DNA of 6,910 bases. Source: Chloroflexota bacterium (GTDB taxonomy: Bacteria > Chloroflexota > Anaerolineae > Anaerolineales > UBA4823). Positions 1 to 5,695 of this stretch are shown piece by piece (position 1 is the stretch's first letter; each line of letters begins with the position of its first letter). A model generated the notes under the pieces. The model had not been told where the DNA came from. It did no database searches and worked only from the letters and a program-made list of their open reading frames with translations. The translations under genes and the position numbers were made by a program. The stretch covers positions 1-6,910 of the forward strand of contig DAOVCZ010000103.1 in NCBI GenBank assembly GCA_030669775.1, read 5' to 3'.

Positions 1-1106
1 GAAATGAAGTTCGTTTGGCAGTCCCAGAAGACTCAGGTGATACCCGGGACGGTGATCGCAGTTGGAGTTCGCGCTCCCACCATTATGGGCTCGATAACCA
101 GTTCCCCATCGAATGGATTCCCTCAAGTCCCAGATTGCGCAAATACGATTATGCCTGGTATGCTGTTCGTTGGGCACGAAAATGGAATGCGGATGTCATT
201 TTTACTCGCCTTCCTCAAGCAGCTGCGATCGCTGCGAACCAGGGCCAAAGCACTATCTTAGAAGTACACGATTGCCCACAAGTTACCATGGGTCCCATAC
301 TTTTTCGGATGTTTTTAAGAGGGAGAGGGGCCAGGCGGCTGGTTGTGATATCAAAGGTCTTAGCAGCGGATTTACGGACTGAATTTGGATCTCCGGAAGC
401 TTCACCTTTCATAGTAGTCATTCCAGATGGAGTTGACTTGGCCCAATATGCGGATTTACCCGAACCGTTTGAAAGTCGTCGTGAGCTGATTGGGAATCTT
501 AAACTCCTGGATGATAAACTTGAAACCTTATTTTTTGCCGAAAGATTTACAGCTGGTTACACGGGGCATCTGTATCCTGGTCGTGGGATATCTCTAATCC
601 TGGAGATAGCACAGCGTTTACCAGAGATGAATTTCCTGATTGTGGGCGGGGACCCCCTGGATGTAAATCGGGTCCGGAGAAGGGTGGTAGAACACAAATT
701 GCAGAATGTGACTCTGACAGGATTCGTTCCGAATTCTGATTTACCTAGATATCAATCTGCCTGTGATGTGCTGCTCATGCCGTATCAACGACAAGTATCA
801 GCCTCCTCTGGTGGAGACATCTCCCGTTACCTGAGCCCGATGAAGTTATTTGAATATTTGGCCTGTGGAAGAGCGATCTGTTCAAGTGATTTACCCGTGT
901 TAGGTGAGGTGTTATCCTCTGAAATCGCAATTCTCCTGCAACCTGATGATGTAAACGCATGGGTGGCAGCCCTTCAAGAATTATCTGACGATCCTTTGCG
1001 TCGACAGGATTTGGCTTCAAGAGCCCGGAGAGCAGCAAGGGATTATTCCTGGGAAAACCGGGCAAGGCAAATCTTAGCAGGTATTCAACAAGGAATTCCT
1101 GAGTAA
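1..1106 (+). CDS. GT4-family glycosyltransferase, 5'-partial
   Basis: This is a GT-B fold glycosyltransferase of the GT4 (RfaB/WcaL-like) type, which would transfer a sugar from a nucleotide donor during glycan assembly at the cytoplasmic membrane face. The frame is open from base 3 with no stop, so the gene enters from the left edge. The TTG at base 15 is internal, not a start, and the missing part is probably only the first few dozen residues. Visible marks are the inter-domain IPDGVDL (423-443), the start of the C-terminal Rossmann domain at GYTGHLYPGRG (about 555-587), LIVGGD (about 639-656), LTGFVP, and the donor-binding stretch SPMKLFEYLACG (about 834-869). The second glutamate of the GT4 EX7E motif is present in FEY, while the first is replaced by Tyr, as I recall is common in the SPxKLFEY subgroup. 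A C-terminal helix with DYSW follows. Sugar specificity cannot be read. The next gene begins 37 bp after the stop, so they are probably cotranscribed. Confidence 0.88.
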   Translation, partial: NEVRLAVPEDSGDTRDGDRSWSSRSHHYGLDNQFPIEWIPSSPRLRKYDYAWYAVRWARKWNADVIFTRLPQAAAIAANQGQSTILEVHDCPQVTMGPILFRMFLRGRGARRLVVISKVLAADLRTEFGSPEASPFIVVIPDGVDLAQYADLPEPFESRRELIGNLKLLDDKLETLFFAERFTAGYTGHLYPGRGISLILEIAQRLPEMNFLIVGGDPLDVNRVRRRVVEHKLQNVTLTGFVPNSDLPRYQSACDVLLMPYQRQVSASSGGDISRYLSPMKLFEYLACGRAICSSDLPVLGEVLSSEIAILLQPDDVNAWVAALQELSDDPLRRQDLASRARRAARDYSWENRARQILAGIQQGIPE

Positions 1107-1143
1107 AATCAGGTATCTCCTGGTGAATTGAAACAAGTTGCGC

Positions 1144-2790
1144 ATGATAGATAGATTACCTTCAATTGGTAAAGATTTTAGATTGTGGTTGTTTATATTA
1201 GCGGGGATAGTTCTAATTGGGCTCTCAATACTCTTGGCCTGGGTGTCAAGTGATTTTGAAGACATCCAGAGTTGGGGTCTGTATTTATTAACTAATCTTT
1301 TTGCAGGCGGGATAATGTTGGGGGGATGGTTGGTGGTAAAAGCCGATAAATCATTTGATTTGCCGAATTGGTTGGGATGGTTGATGATAGGGGCAGCGGT
1401 ATTAAGGTTATTAGCTGGGGTAATCTGGTACGCAGGTTTGCCGAGTTGGGGATATGGAACAGAGGTCGAGCAGGCTGGTTATATCATGGCAGATGCCCAT
1501 GCGAGGGATACTGCAGCCTGGGAACTGGCCCAATCCGATAAACCACTTTTGACTGCGTTCGGCGAATATCGCCAAGTTGATCAATACGGCGGAATGATGT
1601 ATCTGAGTGGGTTAGTTTACAGATACCTGGGAGGTGTTCAACATTTCCCCATACAAATGAGCGTCTTGACAGCCTCGTTTTCAGCCTTAGCCATATTGTT
1701 TACCTGGGCATTCGCCAGACGGTTATGGGGAGAGAAAGTGGCTCTTCTGGCAGCGTGGATTCTGGCATTATTCCCAGATGCCATCATTCTGGGAAGTTCC
1801 CAGATGCGGGAAGCCTTCTTGATGACCTTAGTCGCTGCCGCGCTCTACGGCTTGGTTCGATATATCCAAGATAAAACCTGGTCAGGTCTGGCTTGGCTGG
1901 TTTCCAGTCTCTTGTTGATGTTACCTTTTTCCCCACCCATCGCTGGGATTTTCCTGGTGATGATCATTATCATCGCCTTCTCGGTGGATGGGTGGCAGGT
2001 TTTCCGCCAGCCGCGATTTTTGGTTATTCTGGCAGGGATCGCCTTGGTGGCGGGATTAGGGATCTGGTTTGCCTGGGAGCGTATCGCGCCAGAAGGGATA
2101 AATAATCCAGTGGCTTTAGTGAACTGGTGGTTCCGGGAGTCGGCACGCTGGCAGGCATACTTTGTCAAACGTTCTTCGCCTTTGATCAGGAGGATATTTA
2201 ATACAACTCCTGATTGGATCCATACCCCAATCTTGCTGGGATATGGGGTGCTCCAGCCATTTCTCCCTGGTGCGTTGTTGGACCAAGGTGCCCCGATTTG
2301 GAAAGGGATTGCCATCTGGCGATCGCTTGGATGGACCATACTGCTGCCTTTCTTATTGGTTGCTCCAATCTTGCTTTGGGGATGGAAAGAAAAACGGAGA
2401 TTAGCGATGGGATTATTAATCGCAGTGTGGATGGGGATCCTGGTCGCTGCATTGCGGAGCGGCGGTGATCTTTGGGACAATCCCAGGTATCGGGTTGTTT
2501 TTATTTGTATGCAAGTTGTATTGGTGGCATGGGTATGGTCTTCACAAAGAGATAGCAAGAACCCCTGGCTGTGGCGCATGGTCATTGGCCTTGTGATCAT
2601 CCTGGCCTGGTTTGTCCCCTGGTATCTACAACGCAGTGGTCAGATAATCTGGCCAATCAACAATGTATTCGTAACGTTTGGGTTTGGTTTGGCAAGTGTA
2701 GTAATTGTTTTCTTGTGGATGTGCTTGAGGGGGAGAAACAGGGGAGAGAATGTACGTTCACAAATGGATTCTCCTGCGGATAAGGACTGA
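1144..2790 (+). CDS. Polytopic membrane protein, probable GT-C/GT39-like glycosyltransferase
   Basis: About 548 residues with roughly 13-15 hydrophobic segments: about 14-34, 46-65, 76-97, then a polar loop 98-170, then 172-191, 198-215, 223-240, 247-281 (two), 291-310, a second polar stretch 311-360, and further segments near 362-378, 396-412, 420-437, 450-466, 477-494 and 506-527. The tail is charged. This architecture and the acidic-rich first large loop (E107, E109, D117, R121-D122) recall lipid-phosphate-sugar-dependent GT-C enzymes of the PMT/ArnT (GT39) type, as does the NPRYR motif at 446-450 before a late segment. I cannot identify the family securely, and an oligosaccharide-handling membrane protein of another kind remains possible. 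ATG 1144 is chosen over TTG 1138 because it is the stronger codon. No clear Shine-Dalgarno precedes either. It lies between a GT4 gene and gmd, which supports a role in glycan assembly on the outer side of the membrane. Confidence 0.65.
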   Translation: MIDRLPSIGKDFRLWLFILAGIVLIGLSILLAWVSSDFEDIQSWGLYLLTNLFAGGIMLGGWLVVKADKSFDLPNWLGWLMIGAAVLRLLAGVIWYAGLPSWGYGTEVEQAGYIMADAHARDTAAWELAQSDKPLLTAFGEYRQVDQYGGMMYLSGLVYRYLGGVQHFPIQMSVLTASFSALAILFTWAFARRLWGEKVALLAAWILALFPDAIILGSSQMREAFLMTLVAAALYGLVRYIQDKTWSGLAWLVSSLLLMLPFSPPIAGIFLVMIIIIAFSVDGWQVFRQPRFLVILAGIALVAGLGIWFAWERIAPEGINNPVALVNWWFRESARWQAYFVKRSSPLIRRIFNTTPDWIHTPILLGYGVLQPFLPGALLDQGAPIWKGIAIWRSLGWTILLPFLLVAPILLWGWKEKRRLAMGLLIAVWMGILVAALRSGGDLWDNPRYRVVFICMQVVLVAWVWSSQRDSKNPWLWRMVIGLVIILAWFVPWYLQRSGQIIWPINNVFVTFGFGLASVVIVFLWMCLRGRNRGENVRSQMDSPADKD

Positions 2791-2836
2791 TTAACAATTC
2801 TGAAAGTTCAATTTGTAGAAAACCCCTTTTTGGAGC

Positions 2837-2864
2837 TTGATTCTATCCGAAGTAGGGTTATAAT
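2837..2864 (+). promoter_or_regulatory. Sigma70-type promoter of gmd
   Basis: TTGATT (2837-2842) and a perfect TATAAT (2859-2864) are separated by 16 bp, in the 108-bp gap upstream of gmd. The predicted transcription start is about base 2871, giving a short leader of about 28 nt that contains the ribosome binding site. The same layout (TTGA.. , 16 bp, TATAAT) recurs upstream of the regulator gene at 4095-4122. No experimental support; this is consensus matching. Confidence 0.7.
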
Positions 2865-2878
2865 TCAGTCATTGAATT
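2862..2878 (+). promoter_or_regulatory. Candidate operator, copy 1 (AATTCA-N5-TGAATT)
   Basis: A perfect 6-bp inverted repeat with a 5-bp spacer (GTCAT) overlaps the last three bases of the gmd -10 box and is centred on the predicted transcription start. The half-sites are 11 bp apart centre to centre, one helical turn, as expected for a dimeric helix-turn-helix protein. The element recurs at 4120-4136 at exactly the same offset from its -10 box. Bound protein here would be expected to repress. The cognate regulator is inferred to be the winged-helix protein at 4149-4661. Confidence 0.55.
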
Positions 2879-2886
2879 TTAGATTT

Positions 2887-2892
2887 GGGAGG
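2887..2892 (+). promoter_or_regulatory. Strong ribosome binding site for gmd
   Basis: GGGAGG lies 6 nt before ATG 2899. It is the clearest Shine-Dalgarno in the window and fixes the gmd start. Confidence 0.8.
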
Positions 2893-2898
2893 CTGTAG

Positions 2899-3867
2899 AT
2901 GTCAACTGCAATTATCACCGGGATTACCGGTCAGGATGGCTCCTATCTTGCCGAGTGTTTATTGGCTAAAGGATATGATGTCGTCGGTATGGTTCGTAGA
3001 TCAAGCACTGTGACTTTTCAGCGAATCAAACATATCCAGGACGATATCACCATAATCCAGGGAGACTTACACGATCAAAGCTCGCTTGTGGATGTCATCG
3101 AGAGGTATCGACCCGATGAAGTATACAATTTGGCTGCGCAGTCTTTTGTTCCCACTTCTTGGAATCAACCTGTGCTCACTGGGGAAGTAACAGCCCTGGG
3201 AGTAACGCGTCTCTTGGAAGCAATCCGATTGATCAATCCACAGACCCGGTTCTACCAGGCTTCTTCCAGCGAAATGTTCGGAAAGGTCCGCGAAGTACCC
3301 CAGAGTGAAAGCACTCCCTTCTATCCACGAAGCCCGTACGGGGTGGCGAAAGTCTACGCTCATTGGATTACTGTGAATTATCGTGAATCCTATGACTTAT
3401 ATGCCGTTTCTGGGATTTTGTTCAATCATGAAAGCCCACGGAGAGGCCTGGAATTCGTCACGCGTAAAATCAGTTATGGCGTCGCCAGAATTAAACTTGG
3501 CTTGAGCAAGGAACTGCGCTTGGGCAATCTTGAATCACGCCGTGACTGGGGATTTGCTGGCGATTATGTTGAGGCGATGCGGTTGATGTTACAAAGAGGA
3601 GCACCCGAAGATTTTGTCATCGGTACAGGTGTCACACACTCTGTGCGAGAATTGTGCGAGCTCGCCTTCAGTCATGTAGGTTTGGATTATAACGATTTCG
3701 TTGTCCAGGACCCCAATTTCTATCGCCCTGCGGAAGTTGATCTCCTGGTTTCCGATCCAAGTAAGGCAGTAAAGGATTTAGAATGGCAGCCAAAAATCGG
3801 ATTTGAAGAATTAATTCATATGATGGTTGATGAGGATCTAAAGCGCCTGGCTCTTGAAATCGATTAA
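2899..3867 (+). CDS. gmd: GDP-mannose 4,6-dehydratase
   Basis: Converts GDP-D-mannose to GDP-4-keto-6-deoxy-D-mannose with bound NADP(H), the first committed step to GDP-L-fucose, GDP-rhamnose and related sugars; cytoplasmic. The 322-residue extended-SDR protein has the GxxGxxG loop GITGQDG (8-14), the R33-R34 pair expected for NADP phosphate contact, NLAAQSFV (77-84), the catalytic SSSEMFG (122-128, with S123 and E125 at the Thr/Ser and Glu positions), Y147/K151 of YxxxK, the family hallmark NHESPRRG (176-183), and RDWGFAGDYVEAM (215-227). It is the short form, about the size of the Pseudomonas aeruginosa enzyme and shorter than the 373-residue E. coli protein. NHESPRRG together with the catalytic Glu argues against the related reductase RMD. 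The gene sits alone behind its own promoter; the partner synthase is about 1.8 kb downstream in a separate predicted transcription unit. Confidence 0.95.
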   Translation: MSTAIITGITGQDGSYLAECLLAKGYDVVGMVRRSSTVTFQRIKHIQDDITIIQGDLHDQSSLVDVIERYRPDEVYNLAAQSFVPTSWNQPVLTGEVTALGVTRLLEAIRLINPQTRFYQASSSEMFGKVREVPQSESTPFYPRSPYGVAKVYAHWITVNYRESYDLYAVSGILFNHESPRRGLEFVTRKISYGVARIKLGLSKELRLGNLESRRDWGFAGDYVEAMRLMLQRGAPEDFVIGTGVTHSVRELCELAFSHVGLDYNDFVVQDPNFYRPAEVDLLVSDPSKAVKDLEWQPKIGFEELIHMMVDEDLKRLALEID

Positions 3868-3990
3868 TCTGGTCAGGAAGGAATTCTCTAAATTTTCGAA
3901 TTACTGTGAACCGAGATTTTCTTATAACCCTTTATCGTAAGACAGAATATCACACCTGGTAAAAAATTGGCATGAAAAAGCGAGGAGTGT

Positions 3991-4004
3991 ACCTGAATTC
4001 AGGT
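3991..4004. repeat. 14-bp perfect palindrome ACCTGAATTCAGGT
   Basis: A perfect dyad with no central spacer, directly upstream of a TATAAT at 4006-4011. It contains TGAATT and AATTCA, the same 6-mers that form the candidate operators, but overlapping rather than separated by 5 bp. It could be a protein-binding site; as RNA the hairpin would have no loop, so DNA-level recognition is more plausible. Confidence 0.45.
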
Positions 4005-4005
4005 T

Positions 4006-4011
4006 TATAAT
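4006..4011 (+). promoter_or_regulatory. Possible upstream -10 box (weak promoter)
   Basis: A perfect TATAAT, but there is no acceptable -35 hexamer 16-18 bp upstream (the region reads as AGGAGT-like sequence) and no TGn extension. If used it would probably need an activator, for example one bound at the adjacent palindrome, and would give a leader of about 130 nt for the regulator gene. Confidence 0.25.
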
Positions 4012-4019
4012 ATGCCGAT

Positions 4020-4029
4020 TTAACGTTAA
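4020..4029. repeat. 10-bp perfect palindrome TTAACGTTAA
   Basis: A perfect dyad located 8 bp after the TATAAT at 4006-4011, covering the start site that box would use. Short AT-rich palindromes arise by chance, so it matters only together with the palindrome on the other side of the box. Confidence 0.3.
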
Positions 4030-4094
4030 TTGTCAGCCAACCTGAAACATGCGAACATTACTTATCATTTATGAATCCCCGCTGCATTATGCCC

Positions 4095-4122
4095 TTGACC
4101 TGGGGCAGACAAGAGTTATAAT
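4095..4122 (+). promoter_or_regulatory. Sigma70-type promoter of the regulator-epimerase-fcl operon
   Basis: TTGACC (4095-4100) and a perfect TATAAT (4117-4122) with a 16-bp spacer. The predicted start is about base 4129, leaving a leader of about 20 nt before ATG 4149. The spacer sequence differs from that of the gmd promoter (about 6 of 16 positions agree, near chance), whereas the -10 box and the following operator are nearly identical. Confidence 0.75.
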
Positions 4123-4136
4123 TCAACCACTGAATT
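4120..4136 (+). promoter_or_regulatory. Candidate operator, copy 2 (AATTCA-N5-TGAATT)
   Basis: The second copy of the inverted repeat, with spacer ACCAC, overlaps the -10 box in the same register as copy 1 at 2862-2878. Counting the flanks (2857-2883 against 4115-4141), 23 of 27 positions agree and all four differences are transitions, three of them in the spacer. It ends 12 bp before the regulator start codon, which suggests autoregulation. Confidence 0.58.
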
Positions 4137-4148
4137 TTGGAAATCACC

Positions 4149-4661
4149 ATGGAAACATCACCTGATCCTAACCGGGAAATGGCTCTGCTCGAGAAAATCG
4201 AGTATGACCCAGATATCAACCAAGCCACGCTGGCGGCACAATTGGGAGTAGCTGTAGGCACTGTCAACTGGCATTTAAAGCGATTTGTTGAGAAAGGCTA
4301 TGTGAAAGTAAAACGTGCCCAGAGACGAAAATTGCGCTATATCATCACACCGGAAGGTATTGCGTTCCGAGCACGCTTGACCATGAACTACATCGAACAA
4401 TCTATGCACCTGTACAGGTTGGTTCGCGAACGCGTGCGCGAGGCGGTGATAGAGCTCAAGATGGCTGGTTTCAACTCTGTGCGCATACAAGGTGATGGCG
4501 ATATCGCTGATATTTGCCGTTTAACTTGTATTGAGCAAGGGATAAAGATAACTGACTCGCCTGAAGCCCCGCTGCTTGAACTCCGTGACCTGAAAGTAAT
4601 TTTACATCTCGGACATTCGCCAGAGGAAAAGTTCACGGTCGGTGAAGGTCAGGACAATTAG
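4149..4661 (+). CDS. MarR-like winged-helix regulator with extra C-terminal domain
   Basis: A 170-residue cytoplasmic DNA-binding protein. Residues 10-78 form a winged helix: LLEKIEYDPDINQATLAAQLG (13-33) as the leading helices, VAVGTVNWHLKRFVEKG (34-50) as the recognition helix, and a wing rich in Lys/Arg (52-63) followed by ITPEG (66-70). This closely resembles the EPS-associated MarR-type regulators (TIGR04176, from memory), which are only about 100 residues. The remaining part has a helix (78-106) and then a beta-GxGxxA-helix-beta pattern, VRIQGDGDIADICRL (111-125), like a shortened Rossmann unit, so a nucleotide or nucleotide-sugar sensing role is conceivable but unproven. ATG 4149 is preferred over TTG 4137, which would lie directly against the operator; a weak GGA precedes ATG. 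The stop codon abuts the next start, so the two genes are coupled. Its likely targets are the paired inverted repeats at 2862 and 4120. Confidence 0.82.
   Translation: METSPDPNREMALLEKIEYDPDINQATLAAQLGVAVGTVNWHLKRFVEKGYVKVKRAQRRKLRYIITPEGIAFRARLTMNYIEQSMHLYRLVRERVREAVIELKMAGFNSVRIQGDGDIADICRLTCIEQGIKITDSPEAPLLELRDLKVILHLGHSPEEKFTVGEGQDN
4651..4654 (+). promoter_or_regulatory. Ribosome binding site inside the regulator's 3' end
   Basis: AGGA lies 7 nt before ATG 4662, within the last codons of the regulator gene. TAG (4659-4661) is immediately followed by ATG, which supports translational coupling and this start choice. Confidence 0.55.
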
Positions 4662-5684
4662 ATGGTTCAAGTGAACTCGGAAAAACATGTCTTGATTACC
4701 GGAGGGGCAGGATTTTTAGGTTCCCTTCTAAGTGGACACCTGCTGCGACTCGGTTATTCGGTCACAGTGGTGGATGATCTGCTTTACGGCGGAGAATCCC
4801 TCCTTGCATATTTTTCCCACCCTCGCTTCCATTTTGTCAAAGCGAATGTGTGTGAGCCGCGCACGATACGCACCGCAATCGATCCTCAAATGCCTGTTCC
4901 TGAAGCAATTCTTCACCTGGCAGGGATAGTTGGTTTCCCAGCCTGTCAGGCAGTTGGAAGGCATGTCGCCTGGAGGTACAACGTAGAAGCCGCCGAACGA
5001 GTTTTTGATCAGGCGATCGAGTTGGGAGTGAAGCGCTTCATATTTGCCTCAACTTATAGTAATTATGCTACGTCTCGGAAAGATGATCCCGCTACAGAGG
5101 AATCATCCTTAAATCCACAATCTTTGTATGCTGAAACGATGGTTGGCGTTGAGAAATTCCTCATCGCCCAATCCGATTCACCCTGTGCACCACTGGTTTT
5201 TCGAATGGCGCATTTATATGGTCTTTCACCGCGGCCTCGTTTTGATTTGATCGTCAACCAATTTATCTGGGAAGCTTACAGTAAGCGAGATCTCTTGATC
5301 TACCAGCGAGGGTATTCGCGATCATTCATGCATGTGCGCGATGCTGTGCGCGGTTTCATTCTCGGTTTACAAAGCGAAGAGAAAAATGTTCGTGGTCAGA
5401 TCTTTAACCTTGGTTCTCCAACTGGTAATCTTTCCAAGGATAAAATCGTGGAGGTCATCCTCAAACGCTTACCTGAGACGACAGTGCGCTACAAAGACCT
5501 TACATTTGGTGGCGACATGCGAGATTTTCATGTTTCTTATAAGAAAATCCGGGAGATTCTAGGATTTGAGACACACTTTACTATTGAAGATGGGGTCCGG
5601 GAGGTTCTCAATGCGCTGCGGACCGGCATAATCGATGACCCAAAGGACCAACGGTATAGGAATGCTAAGTTCATTGTTTCGTGA
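4662..5684 (+). CDS. NAD-dependent epimerase/dehydratase-like extended SDR with altered active site
   Basis: A 340-residue extended SDR, probably acting on a nucleotide sugar for the glycan. It shows the nucleotide loop GGAGFLG (14-20), the acidic VVDDLLYGG (36-44) typical of NAD preference, HLAGIVGFPAC (85-95, the usual VGDPAC region of this family), FASTYSNYA (128-136, T131 at the catalytic Ser/Thr position), SLYAETMVGVEKF (154-166), RMAHLYG (181-187), SRSFMHVRDAVRG (219-231) and a C-terminal GGDMRDFHVSYKKIREILGF (283-302). Start and end match the usual family extent. The odd feature is residue 160: the catalytic Lys of YxxxK (Y156) is Met, codon ATG at 5139-5141, one base from AAG. No other key motif is lost and the frame is intact, so it is not an obvious pseudogene. 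Substrate and reaction (epimerase, dehydratase or reductase) cannot be assigned. It lies between the regulator and fcl in one operon. Confidence 0.85.
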   Translation: MVQVNSEKHVLITGGAGFLGSLLSGHLLRLGYSVTVVDDLLYGGESLLAYFSHPRFHFVKANVCEPRTIRTAIDPQMPVPEAILHLAGIVGFPACQAVGRHVAWRYNVEAAERVFDQAIELGVKRFIFASTYSNYATSRKDDPATEESSLNPQSLYAETMVGVEKFLIAQSDSPCAPLVFRMAHLYGLSPRPRFDLIVNQFIWEAYSKRDLLIYQRGYSRSFMHVRDAVRGFILGLQSEEKNVRGQIFNLGSPTGNLSKDKIVEVILKRLPETTVRYKDLTFGGDMRDFHVSYKKIREILGFETHFTIEDGVREVLNALRTGIIDDPKDQRYRNAKFIVS

Positions 5685-5695
5685 GAATAGAAAAA

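Larger units (their letters stand above)
3868..4148 (+). other. 281-bp non-coding regulatory interval
   Basis: This is the only long gap in the window. I see no convincing ORF on either strand (the minus-strand frame at 4058-4267 mostly overlaps the regulator gene) and no GC-rich hairpin followed by a T-run after gmd, so termination there is not evident. It holds the palindromes at 3991-4004 and 4020-4029 around a TATAAT, the regulator promoter at 4095-4122 and the operator copy at 4120-4136. Its length, against gaps of about 0-40 bp further downstream, fits a control region. Confidence 0.6.

Noticed and set aside
1091..1113. AGGAATTCCT palindrome and a small CCTGA/TCAGG hairpin around the stop of the GT4 gene, considered as a terminator.
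   Set aside because: The stem is only 5 bp, not GC-rich, and has no T-run after it; the next gene starts 30 bp later, so a terminator is unlikely.
1845..2600. Minus-strand open frame of 251 codons opposite the membrane protein gene.
   Set aside because: The + strand frame has a coherent multi-helix membrane pattern; the opposite reading is low-complexity without motifs and is a by-product of that gene's codon use.
2791..2836. Possible intrinsic terminator in the CCCCTTTTT stretch after the membrane protein gene.
   Set aside because: No inverted repeat precedes the T-run, so there is no hairpin to support it.
3881..3902. AATTC-N11-GAATT just after gmd, considered as a third operator copy.
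   Set aside because: The spacer is 11 bp rather than 5 bp, the half-sites are shorter, and it is not placed at a -10 box.
3901..3928. TTACTG ... TATAAC considered as a promoter in the gap after gmd.
   Set aside because: The -35 matches consensus at only two positions and no gene follows closely; far weaker than the 4095-4122 promoter.
4058..4267. Minus-strand open frame of 69 codons over the regulator promoter and start.
   Set aside because: It overlaps the well-supported regulator gene, has no ribosome binding site or family resemblance, and reads as a shadow frame.
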